Shown here: positions 50,411-60,284 of the stretch, one piece after another
Layout of the letters: the number at the start of each line of letters is the position of its first letter
How positions within the stretch are numbered: the stretch's first letter is position 1
Assembly (NCBI RefSeq): GCF_001513675.1
Contig: NZ_CP013859.1
Span: 2,605,081 to 2,669,080 of the forward strand
Length of the DNA: 64,000 bases
From: Microbacterium sp. XT11
GTDB lineage: Bacteria; Actinomycetota; Actinomycetes; Actinomycetales; Microbacteriaceae
Direction of reading: 5' to 3'
Notes under the pieces: generated by a model
Seen by the model: only the letters and a program-made list of their open reading frames with translations
What the model was told of the DNA's origin: nothing
The model's database searches: none
Position numbers and translations under genes: made by a program

Positions 50411-52983
50411 CGTCGTACCTCCAGAACCGCTCCCGCGATGAGCACCCCGTCCTTGCGCTCCTCCGGCGTCGCCGGGCGCCGCTGGCCGCGCTCGGTCACA
50501 TAGGCGAGCGACGGGTCCGGCGTGTCGGCCGCGTTGACGAACGAACGGAACCGCGCGAGCTTCTCCGGATCACGCAGCGTCGCCGCCCACTCGTCCTCAT
50601 AGCGATCGACATGCTGCGCCATCGCGGCGTCGAGGTCGGCGCAGATTCCGAGCGCGTCATCGAAGATCACCGCCCGCAGCCCTTCGATCCCGCCCTCGAG
50701 GTCATCCAGCCACGGAGCGGTGCGCTGCAGCCGATCAGCCGTGCGGATGTAGTACATGAAGAACCGGTCGATGGCGCGGATGAGTCCGTCGTCGTCGAGG
50801 TCGGTGGCGAGGAGACGCGCGTGCTGCGGTGAGAACCCGCCGTTGCCGCCGACGTACATGTTCCATCCCGACTCCGTGGCGATGACACCGACGTCCTTGC
50901 TGCGCGCCTCGGCGCACTCCCGCGCACAGCCGGAGACGCCGAGCTTGAGCTTGTGCGGCGCGCGCAGGCCCCGGTAGCGCAGCTCCAGGCGCACGGCCAT
51001 GCCCACGGAATCCAGGACGCCGAATCGGCACCAGGTCGACCCGACGCACGACTTCACGGTGCGCAGCGACTTCCCGTACGCGTGGCCGGATTCGAAACCG
51101 GCGTCGACGAGCCGCTGCCAGATCTGCGGCAGCTGCTCGAGTCGCGCGCCGAACATGTCGATGCGCTGGCCGCCGGTGATCTTCGTGTAGAGGCCGAACT
51201 CCTTCGCGATGCCGCCGATGGCGAGCAGACCGTCTGGCGTCACCTCTCCTCCCGGCATCCGCGGCACGACCGAGTAGGTGCCGTCCTTCTGCATGTTGGC
51301 CATGACGTGGTCGTTCGTGTCCTGCAGCGCGGCATTCTCCCCTTCGAGGACGTGGGAGCCGACCAGGACCGACAGGATGCTGGCGATGGCCGGCTTGCAC
51401 ACGTCGCAGCCGCGGCCACGTCCGAACCTCTCGACGATCGCGCTGAACGTGGTCATGCCGGATACGCGGACCGCGTCGAAGAGCTGCCGCCGCGACATGT
51501 CGAAGTGCTCGCACAGGGCGGAGGAGGGAGTGCGGCCGAGGGCCGTGAGCTCCGCTCCGACGATCTTCTTCACCATCAGCACGCACGAGCCGCAGGTCGC
51601 CCCCGCCCGCGTGCAGGCCTTCACGGCGCCGGCGTCCGCGCATCCGTCCTCGTGCACTGCTTTCCGGATGCGTCCTGCCGTGACGTTCGCGCACGAGCAG
51701 ACGACGGCGTCGTCCGGAAGGGTCGTCGACGGGACCTCGCCCGAACCTTCAGGGAGGAGGTACGCCGACGGGTCTGCTCCGAGGGTCGCTCCGACGAGGG
51801 GCCGCAGTGCGCCGTAAGCCGACGCATCGCCGACGAGGATGCCGCCGAGCAGAGTGCGCGCGTCGTCGGACATCACGAGCTTCTTGTACACGCCCGCGAC
51901 GGGATCCGCGTACACGACGTCGAGCGCGCCCGGCGACGCCGCCATCGCGTCGCCGAAGCTTGCGACCTCGACGCCCGACAGCTTCAGCTTGGAGGAGTCG
52001 TCATATCCGGGGAACACCGCGTCGCCGCCCACGAGCCGGGTGGCAGCGACTTCAGCCATGGCATACCCGGGTGCGACGAGCCCGACACACCGGCCGCCGA
52101 AGCTCGCCACTTCGCCGATCGCGACGATGCGCGGGTCGGACGTGCGGCAGCGGTCGTCGATGACCACGCCTCCGCGCGGCTCGACGACGAGGCCGGCGTT
52201 TCGCGCGAGCTCGTCCCGCGGCCGCACGCCCACGGTGAACACCACGACGTCGGCGCGCTGGAACGAGCCGTCCTGGAACTCCAGTGCCGTGACGCAGCCG
52301 GATTCATCGGGGTCGAGGCGCGTGGTACGCGACTGGGTCCGCACGGCGATGCCGCGATCTTCGAGGAGGCGCTGCAGCACCGCGGCTCCACGTGAATCCA
52401 GCTGCTGCGACATGAGCCTGTCGGAATACTGGACGACCGTCGTCTCGACGTCCATCCCCTGCAGCGCCCCCGCGGCTTCGAGGCCGAGAAGCCCTCCCCC
52501 GATCACGGCTCCCCGCAGCGGCCGTCCGAGCTCACGGCTCCTCTTGTCCACGAAGGCTCGCAGGCCGCCGACGTCGTCCAGCGTGCGGTAGACGAAGCAT
52601 CCCGGCAGGTCGGCGCCGTCCACCGCGACCCTGGCGGCGTACGAGCCGGTGGCGAGCACGAGCGTGTCGTACGCGACGACCCGGCGCGACCGGGTGAGGA
52701 CGGTCCTGGCCGCGCGGTCGATGCGGAGGACGCGATCGTCCGGGTGGAGAGTCACACGTTCGTCCGCGAACACGGAGCGGTCCAGCTCGAGATCTTCGGG
52801 CGTAGCCCCGGAGAAGTACGAGGTCAGCCCGACGCGATCGTACGGAACGCGCGCCTCATCTCCGAACATCCGCACACGCACGGCGGCGTCCCTGCGGGAC
52901 AGCAGGCTTTCGACGAAGCGATGCGCCACCATGCCCGCCCCGACGACGACGATCTCCGCTGCGGTCTGCTCGGTCTCGTTCAC
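50407..52983 (-). CDS. nirB: Assimilatory nitrite reductase large subunit NirB
   Basis: NirB reduces nitrite to ammonia in the cytoplasm using NAD(P)H, FAD, a 2Fe-2S, a 4Fe-4S and siroheme. The protein is 858 aa. The FAD domain starts with VVVGAGMVAHRF, the second nucleotide motif is AVIGGGLLGLEAA near residue 160, and the BFD-like 2Fe-2S segment has CSCANVTAGRI and CTRAGATCGSC near residues 420-460. The siroheme/4Fe-4S cysteines are in SCVGSTWC near residue 645 and SGCAREC near residue 682. GTG 52983 follows AGGAGA. A GlnR-like box and a -10 lie upstream. Confidence 0.96.
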   Translation of the reverse strand: MNETEQTAAEIVVVGAGMVAHRFVESLLSRRDAAVRVRMFGDEARVPYDRVGLTSYFSGATPEDLELDRSVFADERVTLHPDDRVLRIDRAARTVLTRSRRVVAYDTLVLATGSYAARVAVDGADLPGCFVYRTLDDVGGLRAFVDKRSRELGRPLRGAVIGGGLLGLEAAGALQGMDVETTVVQYSDRLMSQQLDSRGAAVLQRLLEDRGIAVRTQSRTTRLDPDESGCVTALEFQDGSFQRADVVVFTVGVRPRDELARNAGLVVEPRGGVVIDDRCRTSDPRIVAIGEVASFGGRCVGLVAPGYAMAEVAATRLVGGDAVFPGYDDSSKLKLSGVEVASFGDAMAASPGALDVVYADPVAGVYKKLVMSDDARTLLGGILVGDASAYGALRPLVGATLGADPSAYLLPEGSGEVPSTTLPDDAVVCSCANVTAGRIRKAVHEDGCADAGAVKACTRAGATCGSCVLMVKKIVGAELTALGRTPSSALCEHFDMSRRQLFDAVRVSGMTTFSAIVERFGRGRGCDVCKPAIASILSVLVGSHVLEGENAALQDTNDHVMANMQKDGTYSVVPRMPGGEVTPDGLLAIGGIAKEFGLYTKITGGQRIDMFGARLEQLPQIWQRLVDAGFESGHAYGKSLRTVKSCVGSTWCRFGVLDSVGMAVRLELRYRGLRAPHKLKLGVSGCARECAEARSKDVGVIATESGWNMYVGGNGGFSPQHARLLATDLDDDGLIRAIDRFFMYYIRTADRLQRTAPWLDDLEGGIEGLRAVIFDDALGICADLDAAMAQHVDRYEDEWAATLRDPEKLARFRSFVNAADTPDPSLAYVTERGQRRPATPEERKDGVLIAGAVLEVRR

Positions 52984-53021
52984 GTGCTCTCCTGTCGACG
53001 CGGGCTGATGTCGTGCTGGCG

Positions 53022-53027
53022 ACGATA
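53022..53027 (-). promoter_or_regulatory. Possible -10 element of nirB
   Basis: TATCGT lies about 39 bp before the nirB GTG and 34 bp downstream of the GlnR-like box. The box would then be centred near -64, a usual position for an activator. The hexamer is only a moderate match. Confidence 0.4.
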
Positions 53028-53060
53028 GGAGCGGGGTGTTTCACGGAGGTGCGCGGGGAT

Positions 53061-53098
53061 GTTTCGCCCAGCGAACGTTCTGCTCACGGAACGGTAAC
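53061..53098 (-). promoter_or_regulatory. GlnR-like binding box upstream of nirB
   Basis: On the minus strand, four 5-bp half-sites lie exactly 11 bp apart: GTTAC, GTGAG, GTTCG and GAAAC, each separated by 6 bp. The GlnR pattern in actinobacteria is GTNAC-n6-GAAAC repeated. Here the first and last sites are perfect and the middle two are degenerate. nirB is a known GlnR target in Streptomyces and mycobacteria, so nitrogen-limitation control is the likely role. Confidence 0.6.
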
Positions 53099-53158
53099 GG
53101 CGAATGTGAGGACCGGCTCGAACCGGCACGCGGCCTCCTCCGCCGACCGGTGTCGTAC

Positions 53159-53164
53159 TAGGCT
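53159..53164 (+). promoter_or_regulatory. -10 element of the DUF349 gene
   Basis: TAGGCT on the plus strand, 51 bp before the GTG at 53216. The leader would contain AAGGAG and a GCGGG-rich inverted repeat. Confidence 0.45.
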
Positions 53165-53215
53165 GAGCATCGTCCTTTCCGCCTCCCGCGGGCGTCCCGC
53201 GCAAGGAGAATCATC

Positions 53216-54580
53216 GTGTCTGCCACCGAGTCCTCGAAGCCGACTCCCCCTGTCCCCACGCCCCCTGCGGTCCCCATGCCGCGCAAGCTGGCGGCTCCCG
53301 CCCCTGCGGGTCCTGTACCGCCCGCAGCGGCTGCGCCGACCACGTCGCTCGAAGAGATCCGCACGTGGGGTCGCGTATCCGAGGACGGCACCGTCGAGGT
53401 GCGCGAGGGCGACTCGTGGCGGGCGGTCGGGCAGTACCCCGACGGGACGCCCGATGAGGCGCTGGCGTACTACGCCCGCAAGTACGACGATCTCGCGTTC
53501 AAAGTTCGCACGCTCGAGCAGCGGCACCAGGCCGGCGGCGCGTCGGCGAGCGATCTCGTCAAGCAGGCCACGCGCGTGCTCGATGAGGTGACGGATGCCG
53601 CCGCCGTCGGCGACCTCGCCGGCCTCCGTGAGCGGCTGAACGCGCTCACGGAGGCCCTCTCCGAGGCGACGGCGCAGGAGGCGCAGCAGGCCAAGGAGCT
53701 CCAGGAGAAGGCGATCGCGGAGCGCACCGAGCTGGTCGAGCGCGCCGAGGCCATCGCCGCGCGTGATCTGTCGAAGGTGCAGTGGAAGCAGGTGACCGCC
53801 GAGCTCAACGAGCTGTTCGAGCAGTGGCAGGCGCACCAGCAGAACGGACCCCGCCTCTCCAAGGGTGTCTCACAGCAGCTCTGGAAGCGCTTCCGCGACG
53901 CGCGTGCCACGGTCGACAAGCATCGCAGGGCCTTCTACGCAGAACTCGATGAGGCCCACAAGGCCGCTCGCGATGCCAAGGCACGCCTCGTCGAGCGCGC
54001 CGAGGCGCTCGCGCCCCGCGGCGTCGACGGCATCCCCGCGTACCGTGCGCTGCTCGACGAGTGGAAGACGGCCGGTCGTGCGGGTCGCAAGGCCGACGAC
54101 GCCCTCTGGGCCCGGTTCAAGGCTGCCGGCGACGCCCTGTACGCCGCGCGCGCCGAGCAGGCCGCAGCCGAGGAAGCGGATTCGGCGCCGAAGATCGAAG
54201 CACGTGAGGCGCTCCTCGAAGAGGCGAAGGCCGTCGCCGACGAGCCGAACATCAAGCGGGCACGCGCCCTCCTCACCGGCATCCAGCGCCGGTGGGACGA
54301 GGTCGGCCGCATCTTCCCTCGCGAGAAGGAACGCGCCCTCGACGATCGGCTCCGTGTGATCGAGCAGGCGCTCAAGGCCCGTGAGGACGTCGACTGGAAG
54401 AACAACAACCCCGAGACGAAGGCTCGCGCGAACGACATGTCGTCGCAGCTCGTCGAGGCCATCGAGAAGCTCGAAGCCGAGCTCGCAGCTGCCACGGCGG
54501 CCGGAGACGAGAAGGCCGCGAAGGCCGCAGCCGACGCGCTGGAGGCTCGGCGGTCCTGGCTCAGCGCTCTCGGCGGCTGA
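53216..54580 (+). CDS. DUF349 coiled-coil protein
   Basis: The protein is 454 aa. A proline/alanine-rich disordered head (residues 1-42) is followed by a short beta domain with RTWGRVSEDGTVEV, and then a long, charged, mainly helical body with repeated DUF349 units (segments WKQVTAELNELFEQW, LWKRFRDARA, YRALLDEWKTAGR and LWARFKAAGD recur in register). There are no enzyme motifs and no membrane helix. DUF349 proteins are widespread in actinobacteria; the role is unclear. GTG 53216 has AAGGAG eight nt upstream. It is divergent from nirB. Confidence 0.88.
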   Translation: MSATESSKPTPPVPTPPAVPMPRKLAAPAPAGPVPPAAAAPTTSLEEIRTWGRVSEDGTVEVREGDSWRAVGQYPDGTPDEALAYYARKYDDLAFKVRTLEQRHQAGGASASDLVKQATRVLDEVTDAAAVGDLAGLRERLNALTEALSEATAQEAQQAKELQEKAIAERTELVERAEAIAARDLSKVQWKQVTAELNELFEQWQAHQQNGPRLSKGVSQQLWKRFRDARATVDKHRRAFYAELDEAHKAARDAKARLVERAEALAPRGVDGIPAYRALLDEWKTAGRAGRKADDALWARFKAAGDALYAARAEQAAAEEADSAPKIEAREALLEEAKAVADEPNIKRARALLTGIQRRWDEVGRIFPREKERALDDRLRVIEQALKAREDVDWKNNNPETKARANDMSSQLVEAIEKLEAELAAATAAGDEKAAKAAADALEARRSWLSALGG

Positions 54581-54613
54581 TGTTCTCCACAGTCTGAGCT
54601 TCGGACCCTCCGG

Positions 54614-54654
54614 CGCGGGGTGCTGTACGTCACACTGGCGTAGTGCACCCCGCG
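54614..54654 (+). repeat. Long hairpin spanning the start codon of the AbiEi-like gene
   Basis: This is a perfect 10-bp inverted repeat (CGCGGGGTGC / GCACCCCGCG), with an inner TACG/CGTA pair inside the 21-nt loop. The proposed GTG start (54643-54645) lies at the inner edge of the right arm. It may be a terminator for the DUF349 gene, an operator for autoregulation, or an RNA lid on translation. Confidence 0.6.
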
Positions 54655-55206
54655 TTGCTGTATCTCCCTGGGCGGCGTCTGACGCTTCCCGAACTCTCCG
54701 CCGCACGCCTGGACGGCCATGTGATCGAGGTCGGCGAAGGATACATCCCGGCCGACCTGCCAGAGGGCGCCGGCGTGCGAGCAGCCTCCCTTGCTCCGCT
54801 GATCCCGCCGCGCACCGCCGCGTCAGGCCCTTCCGCGGCCTGGGTGCACGGCGCCGGAGACCGGCCCCCGGGGAGGCACCACGTCCGGCGCACGGTGGAG
54901 CGCCGCATCCGTGTCCTGCCGCAGGCGCGCGTGGTCTTCCACGATGTCTACGTGCCTCCCGAGCACCTCGTGCTGATCTCGGGCGTCGCCATCACCTCAC
55001 CGACGAGGACGATGCTCGACCTCGCGCTGGGACTTCACCGCGATCCCTCCCTCCTCGAGTGGCTGCGCCTCCTCGCCACGGTGGTGCCGCACGCCGCCGA
55101 TGATGCCATCACGCAGGCCGAAGGCCTGACCAGGGTGCCGGGGACGAAGCGGGCGATAGACACCCTGTGCCGACTGCGGGAGCGTCAGGACGACGTGACA
55201 CGGTAG
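54643..55206 (+). CDS. AbiEi-like antitoxin/transcription regulator family protein (orphan)
   Basis: The protein is 187 aa. The short N-terminal helical region ([13 protein letters not shown]) followed by SAAWVHGA and a mixed C-terminal domain resembles the AbiEi antitoxin family of type IV toxin-antitoxin systems. No AbiEii nucleotidyltransferase toxin lies next to it, so antitoxin function is doubtful; such orphans are common in actinobacteria. The GTG at 54643 has no ribosome-binding site and lies in a hairpin; GTG 54721 is a possible alternative. The 3' end overlaps the convergent rel gene by 22 bp. Confidence 0.65.
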   Translation: MHPALLYLPGRRLTLPELSAARLDGHVIEVGEGYIPADLPEGAGVRAASLAPLIPPRTAASGPSAAWVHGAGDRPPGRHHVRRTVERRIRVLPQARVVFHDVYVPPEHLVLISGVAITSPTRTMLDLALGLHRDPSLLEWLRLLATVVPHAADDAITQAEGLTRVPGTKRAIDTLCRLRERQDDVTR

Positions 55207-57440
55207 ACGTCGTAGACGGCGTCGATGCGCCGGACCGCGTTGAGGACGCGGTCGAGGTGCACGGCGTCGCCCATCTCGAACACGAACCGGCTGAGGGCGA
55301 GTCGCTCGTCGGTCGTCGACACGGTGGCCGAGAGGATGTTGACGTGGTGCTCGCTCAGCACTCGCGTGACATCGGAGAGCAGGCCCGCGCGATCGAGGGC
55401 CTCCACCTGGATCTGCACCCGGAACACGCTCTTCGTCGTCGGAGCCCATGACACCTCGACGAACCGGTCCTGGTCGGCCTCGTTGCCCAGCGCCTTGACG
55501 TTGACGCAATCGGCTCGGTGCACCGAGACCCCGCTCCCCCGTGTCACGAAACCCACGATCGGGTCACCCGGCACCGGCGTGCAGCACTTCGCGAGCTTCA
55601 CGAGGATGTCGGCCGCACCGCGCACGAGCACACCGGAATCGCCCGCTCGAGGCTCACGCGACGGGATGCGCCCGGGGAGGTCGATCGCGCCCGTCGTCGG
55701 GTCGTCGGCCGCGACGAGGGCCGTGACCTTCCCGAGCACCGATTGCGTGGACACGTGCCCCTCGCCGACCGCGGCGTAGAGGGCCGAAACGTCTTCGTAG
55801 TGCAGCTGCTGGGCGACCTCGGCGAACGAGTCCTGGCTCATCAGCCGCTGCAAGGGGAGGTTCTGCCTGCGCATCGCTCGGGCGATCGCCTCCTTGCCCT
55901 GCTCGATCGCCTCCTCGCGACGCTCCTTCGTGAACCAGCCGCGGATCTTGTTGCGGGCACGCGTGCTCTTGACGAAGCCCAGCCAATCCTGGCTGGGACC
56001 TGCATCCGGGTTCTTCGATGTGAAGACCTCGACGACGTCACCGCTCTTGAGCTCGGACTCGAGCGGCACGAGTCGACCGTTCACCTTCGCGCCCATCGTG
56101 CGATGGCCGATCTCGGTGTGCACGGCGTACGCGAAGTCGACGGGCGTCGCCCCGGCCGGGAGTCCGATCACGCGCCCCTTCGGAGTGAAGACGTAGACCT
56201 CCTTCGCGCCGATCTCGAAGCGCAGAGAATCCAGGAACTCACCGGGGTCCGCCGTCTCGGCCTGCCAGTCGGAGATGTGGGCGAGCCATGCCATGTCCGC
56301 ATCCGACGCACGCAGCTCGGTCTTGCCGCCGTTCATCCGCTCCTTGTACATCCAGTGCGCGGCAACGCCGTACTCCGCCTGCTGGTGCATCTCCTGCGTG
56401 CGGATCTGGATCTCGACCGTGCGTCCGGCCGGCCCGATCACGGTGGTGTGCAGCGACTGATAGAGGTTGAACTTGGGCGTGGCGATGTAGTCCTTGAATC
56501 GCCCGGGCAGCGGCGTCCAGCGTGCGTGGATGGCCCCGAGGACCGCGTAGCAGTCACGTACGGATCCGACGATCACCCTGATGCCGATGAGGTCGTAGAT
56601 GTCGTCAAACTCACGACCGCGCACGACCATCTTCTGGTACACCGAGTAGAGCTGCTTCGGACGGCCGACGACCTTTCCGCGGATGCGCAGATCGCGCAGG
56701 TCTTCATCGATCTCCTCGATGACCTGGCTGAGGTACTTCTCTCGCTGCGGGGTGCGCTGAGCGATGAGGCTGTGGATCTCGTTGTAGATCTTCGGATGCA
56801 GCACGGCGAAGGAGAGATCCTCGAGCTCCGACTTGATGGCCTGGATGCCGAGTCGGTTCGCCAGGGGCGCATAGATCTCGAGGGTCTCCTTGGCCTTCTT
56901 CGCGGCCTTCTCCGGCGGCACGAACCCCCATGTGCGCGCGTTGTGCAGGCGATCGGCCAGCTTGATGAGCAGCACGCGGATGTCCTTCGACATCGCGACG
57001 ATCATCTTGCGAACGGTCTCGGCCTGCGCGCTCTCACCGTACTTGACCTTGTCGAGCTTGGTGACGCCGTCGACGAGCATCGCGACCTCGTCGCCGAACT
57101 CCGCCGTCAGATCCGTCAGGGCGTAGCCCGTGTCCTCCACGGTGTCATGCAAGAGCGCAGCAGCGATCGCCCGCGGCCCCAGTCCGAGCTCCGCCAGGAT
57201 CTGCGCGACGGCCAGGGGATGCGTGATGTACGGCTCACCGCTCTGACGCAGCTGCCCGTCGTGCTTCTCCTTCGCGACGGCGTATGCACGCTCGATGACG
57301 GAGAAGTCGCCTTTGGGGTGGTTGACGCGTACGGTCCGGATCAGATTGTCGAGGTCGTTGATGCGGGGTGCGCGGGAGAAGATGCGGGGCACCAGCCGTC
57401 GCAGGCTCGATCCCTGTGACGCCGTCTGCGGCTCCGCCAT
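55185..57440 (-). CDS. rel: Bifunctional (p)ppGpp synthetase/hydrolase Rel
   Basis: Rel makes and degrades (p)ppGpp, the stringent-response alarmone. The protein is 751 aa. The hydrolase HD domain has HDTVEDT near residue 98. The synthetase domain carries RFKD near residue 313, the charge pattern of bifunctional enzymes, and [11 protein letters not shown] after it. TGS lies near residues 410-470, a conserved cysteine pair (KCCTP) near residue 625, and an ACT domain at the end. ATG 57440 has GGAGG and a -10 TAAAAT about 22 bp upstream. It is preceded by secF, the usual order. Confidence 0.97.
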   Translation of the reverse strand: MAEPQTASQGSSLRRLVPRIFSRAPRINDLDNLIRTVRVNHPKGDFSVIERAYAVAKEKHDGQLRQSGEPYITHPLAVAQILAELGLGPRAIAAALLHDTVEDTGYALTDLTAEFGDEVAMLVDGVTKLDKVKYGESAQAETVRKMIVAMSKDIRVLLIKLADRLHNARTWGFVPPEKAAKKAKETLEIYAPLANRLGIQAIKSELEDLSFAVLHPKIYNEIHSLIAQRTPQREKYLSQVIEEIDEDLRDLRIRGKVVGRPKQLYSVYQKMVVRGREFDDIYDLIGIRVIVGSVRDCYAVLGAIHARWTPLPGRFKDYIATPKFNLYQSLHTTVIGPAGRTVEIQIRTQEMHQQAEYGVAAHWMYKERMNGGKTELRASDADMAWLAHISDWQAETADPGEFLDSLRFEIGAKEVYVFTPKGRVIGLPAGATPVDFAYAVHTEIGHRTMGAKVNGRLVPLESELKSGDVVEVFTSKNPDAGPSQDWLGFVKSTRARNKIRGWFTKERREEAIEQGKEAIARAMRRQNLPLQRLMSQDSFAEVAQQLHYEDVSALYAAVGEGHVSTQSVLGKVTALVAADDPTTGAIDLPGRIPSREPRAGDSGVLVRGAADILVKLAKCCTPVPGDPIVGFVTRGSGVSVHRADCVNVKALGNEADQDRFVEVSWAPTTKSVFRVQIQVEALDRAGLLSDVTRVLSEHHVNILSATVSTTDERLALSRFVFEMGDAVHLDRVLNAVRRIDAVYDVYRVTSS

Positions 57441-57462
57441 CCGCTCACCTCCGAATCAGTAC

Positions 57463-57468
57463 ATTTTA
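57463..57468 (-). promoter_or_regulatory. -10 element of rel
   Basis: TAAAAT ends 22 bp before the rel ATG. This leaves a leader of about 16 nt containing GGAGG. A CCGGG/CCCGG hairpin in the same 66-bp gap may end the secF transcript. Confidence 0.5.
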
Positions 57469-57506
57469 CGCGCGCACGGGAGGCCGGGACTCCCCCGGAG
57501 CCTCGG

Positions 57507-58496
57507 TCACACGTCGGCGGTGGCCTTGAGGCGCGCGGCGCGCACCTTCGCGTCGCGCGACTTGATCTGCGGTTCGTTCTCGCGGAACAGCGAGTACAGC
57601 GGCGCAGCGACGAACAACGTCGAGTAGGTCGCGACGAGGATGCCGACGAAGATCGACAGCGAGATGTCCGTGAGCGTCTCGGCGCCCAACCAGAACGCTC
57701 CGATGAAGAGGATCGCACCGACAGGGAGCGCCGCCACGATCGACGTGTTGATCGATCGCACGAGGGTCTGGTTGACGGCGAGGTTGACGGACTCGCCGAA
57801 GGTGCGGCCGGACTTCTCACCGTCTTCCGTCGTGTTCTCGCGGATCTTGTCGAACACGACGGTCGTGTCGTAGAGGGAGTACGCGAGGATCGTGAGGAAC
57901 CCGATGACCGCGGCCGGCGAGATCTCGAATCCGGCGAGGGCGTAGACGCCGATCGTGATCACCAGCACGTCGAGGAGGCCGATGATCGCGGCGGCGGACA
58001 TCTTCCACGTCCGGAAGTACAGGGCGAGGATGAGGAATGTCAGTGCGAGGAAGATCGCAAGACCCCACAGCGACTGCCGGGTGACGTTCTCGCCCCAGGC
58101 CGGGCCGATGTACGACGAGGTCACGCTGTCAGTCTCGACGCCGTAGGCGTCCGCGAGCGCTGCGGACACCTTCTGGGTCTCTTCGTCGCTCATCTGGTCG
58201 GTCTGGACACGGATGTCCTTGCCGCTGACGACGACGACCTTCGTGGTCGCCGTGGGCACCACGGAGTGGACGGCGGTCGATGCGGTCTTCTGATCGATGC
58301 TGTCGGGTGCCTGGACCGTGAACTGCGACCCGCCCGTGAACTCGATGGAGAACTGAATCGGACGGATGAGCGGAACGAGGATCGACCCGACCACGAGCGC
58401 GATCGCGATGATGAACCACAACCGGCGCTTGCCGACGAACGGGAAGGACGTCTTCCCGGAGTAGAGGTTGTTCCCGAACTCGTTCATGGAAGCCAT
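57507..58496 (-). CDS. secF: Protein translocase subunit SecF
   Basis: SecF works with SecD to drive late steps of protein export using the proton gradient. The protein is 329 aa with six predicted membrane helices: helix 1 near residues 25-45, a large outside domain to about residue 140, then helices 2-6. Conserved blocks are SIEFTGGSQF near residue 50, VIGFLTILAYSLYDTTVVFDKIREN near residue 205 and the arginine-rich NQTLVRSINTS. ATG 58496 overlaps the secD stop by one base. Confidence 0.96.
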   Translation of the reverse strand: MASMNEFGNNLYSGKTSFPFVGKRRLWFIIAIALVVGSILVPLIRPIQFSIEFTGGSQFTVQAPDSIDQKTASTAVHSVVPTATTKVVVVSGKDIRVQTDQMSDEETQKVSAALADAYGVETDSVTSSYIGPAWGENVTRQSLWGLAIFLALTFLILALYFRTWKMSAAAIIGLLDVLVITIGVYALAGFEISPAAVIGFLTILAYSLYDTTVVFDKIRENTTEDGEKSGRTFGESVNLAVNQTLVRSINTSIVAALPVGAILFIGAFWLGAETLTDISLSIFVGILVATYSTLFVAAPLYSLFRENEPQIKSRDAKVRAARLKATADV

Positions 58497-60226
58497 CAGT
58501 TCTCCCCCTCCCCGCTCGTCGTGCTGGATCTCTCTGCCGCAAGAGCCTCCGCGCGCTTGCGTTCGGCGATGGTCTGCCTGCGGTCGGCCTCTCCGCGTGA
58601 GCGCGCGACCCTGGCCCCGCGTCCGGCCGACGCCGTCGCCACCTCACGGAACTGCGACCTGCTGCGGTACACGGCGCCGAGAGCCTGCGGGTCGAGGCCC
58701 GAGAGCGGGTGGCCGCCGCCGAAGAAGCGCGTGCGGACGAGCAGCTGCATGACCGGGTGCGTGAAGATCACGAAGATGAAGACATCGATGAGCGTCGTGA
58801 GCCCGAGCGTGAAGGCGAAGCCCTTCACGGTGGCATCCGCGAGGATGTAGAGCACTACCGCGGCGAGGATGTTGATCGACTTGGAGATGTAGATCGTGCG
58901 CTTCGCGCGTCCCCATCCGTCTTCGACGGCCGCGGTGATCGACTTGCCGTCACGCAGCTCATCCCTGATGCGCTCGAAGTAGACGATGAAGGAGTCGGCC
59001 ACGAAGCCGATGGACACGATGAGACCCGCCACGCCCGCGAGCGACAGACGGAAGCCCATGCGCCAGGCGAGGATGCAGATGATGATGTAGGTCAGCACGC
59101 CCATCACGGCGATCGACGCCACGATGATCGCACCGAGGGCGCGGTAGACGATCAGCGAGTACACCGCGACGAGGGCCAGGCCGATGAGACCTGCGATCAG
59201 GCCGATCTGCAGCTGCTGGGTGCCAAGGGTGGCCGAGACGGTGCCGGAGCTCTGCACGGTGAAGCTCAGCGGCAGCGCACCGAACTTGAGCTGGTCGGCG
59301 AGCGTCGTCGCGGACTCCTGAGTGAAGCTGCCCGAGATGCTCGGGCGTCCGTCGAGGATGAGGCCGTTCATGCGCGGCGCGCTGATCACCCGCCCGTCGA
59401 GCACGAACGCGAACTGATCGCGCGGCGAGAGGCCGTCGAGTCGGTACTGGTTCAGTCGCGTGCTCACGGTGCCGAAGTCCTCGGTGCCCTTGTCGTTCAT
59501 CGTGAGCTGCACCAGCCAGGCGCCCGACTTCGGGTCGCGTCCGGCTACCGCATCCGTGATCGCGGTGCCGTCGAGCTCTGCGGGACCGAGGAGGTACTTC
59601 GCCTGCCCCATGTCGTCGCACGCGATCAGCGGCTGATCCTTGGGTGCGCGCGCGGGGTCGTTGTCGGGGTTCGCGCAGTCGTAGGCGAGGAACTCCGCCT
59701 GCAGCTTGTCGGTGACCCAGGAGGGGTCGCTCGCGTCCGTGGGCTTCGCGGTCGGCGTGGCGTTCAGCGACGGATCGGGGCTCGGATACGGAGTCGAGTT
59801 GCCGTCGTCGCCGACGAACTCGTTGCTCGCCGCAGTCGTCGCGAGCACAGCGCGGAACTCGAGCTGCGCACTGGACTTGATCCGATCTCGCGTCTGCTCG
59901 TCGGCCACACCGGGGATCTGCACGACGATGTTCTGGCCGCCCTCGGTGGTGATGTCGGCCTCCGACACACCCGACGCGTCGACACGCTGGCGGATGATCG
60001 CTGCGGCCTGATCCATCTGCTCCTGCGAGGGGGCGGCGCCGTCCTCAGTCTGCGCCTGCAGCACGATCTGCGTACCGCCCTGCAGGTCGAGGGCGAGTTC
60101 GGGGGTCCACGAGCTCTTCTGGAAGACGTACACGCCGAGCGCGTTGATACCGAAGAGGACGCCTGTCACGAGGACGAGGCCGAGAAGGACCCGCCAGGCA
60201 TGACGGACCGGAGAGGATGAAGCCAC
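58496..60226 (-). CDS. secD: Protein translocase subunit SecD
   Basis: SecD is the larger partner of SecF. The protein is 576 aa. After helix 1 (about residues 12-30) comes LDLQGGTQIVLQ, a signature of the family, and a large outside domain. That domain includes a linker rich in Pro/Thr/Ser/Asp (about residues 140-165) of the kind seen in actinobacteria. Helices 2-6 lie between residues 345 and 500, followed by a basic cytoplasmic tail. The start is GTG 60226. Confidence 0.96.
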   Translation of the reverse strand: MASSSPVRHAWRVLLGLVLVTGVLFGINALGVYVFQKSSWTPELALDLQGGTQIVLQAQTEDGAAPSQEQMDQAAAIIRQRVDASGVSEADITTEGGQNIVVQIPGVADEQTRDRIKSSAQLEFRAVLATTAASNEFVGDDGNSTPYPSPDPSLNATPTAKPTDASDPSWVTDKLQAEFLAYDCANPDNDPARAPKDQPLIACDDMGQAKYLLGPAELDGTAITDAVAGRDPKSGAWLVQLTMNDKGTEDFGTVSTRLNQYRLDGLSPRDQFAFVLDGRVISAPRMNGLILDGRPSISGSFTQESATTLADQLKFGALPLSFTVQSSGTVSATLGTQQLQIGLIAGLIGLALVAVYSLIVYRALGAIIVASIAVMGVLTYIIICILAWRMGFRLSLAGVAGLIVSIGFVADSFIVYFERIRDELRDGKSITAAVEDGWGRAKRTIYISKSINILAAVVLYILADATVKGFAFTLGLTTLIDVFIFVIFTHPVMQLLVRTRFFGGGHPLSGLDPQALGAVYRSRSQFREVATASAGRGARVARSRGEADRRQTIAERKRAEALAAERSSTTSGEGEN

Positions 60227-60284
60227 GTGTGATCAGCTTTCTGGGATACCGAGTGCCGCTTGGTGCGTCGTTGCAGGGAAGAGA

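Noticed and set aside
54643..55206. Complete type IV toxin-antitoxin system
   Set aside because: Only the AbiEi-like half is present; the neighbours are DUF349 and rel, not an AbiEii toxin.
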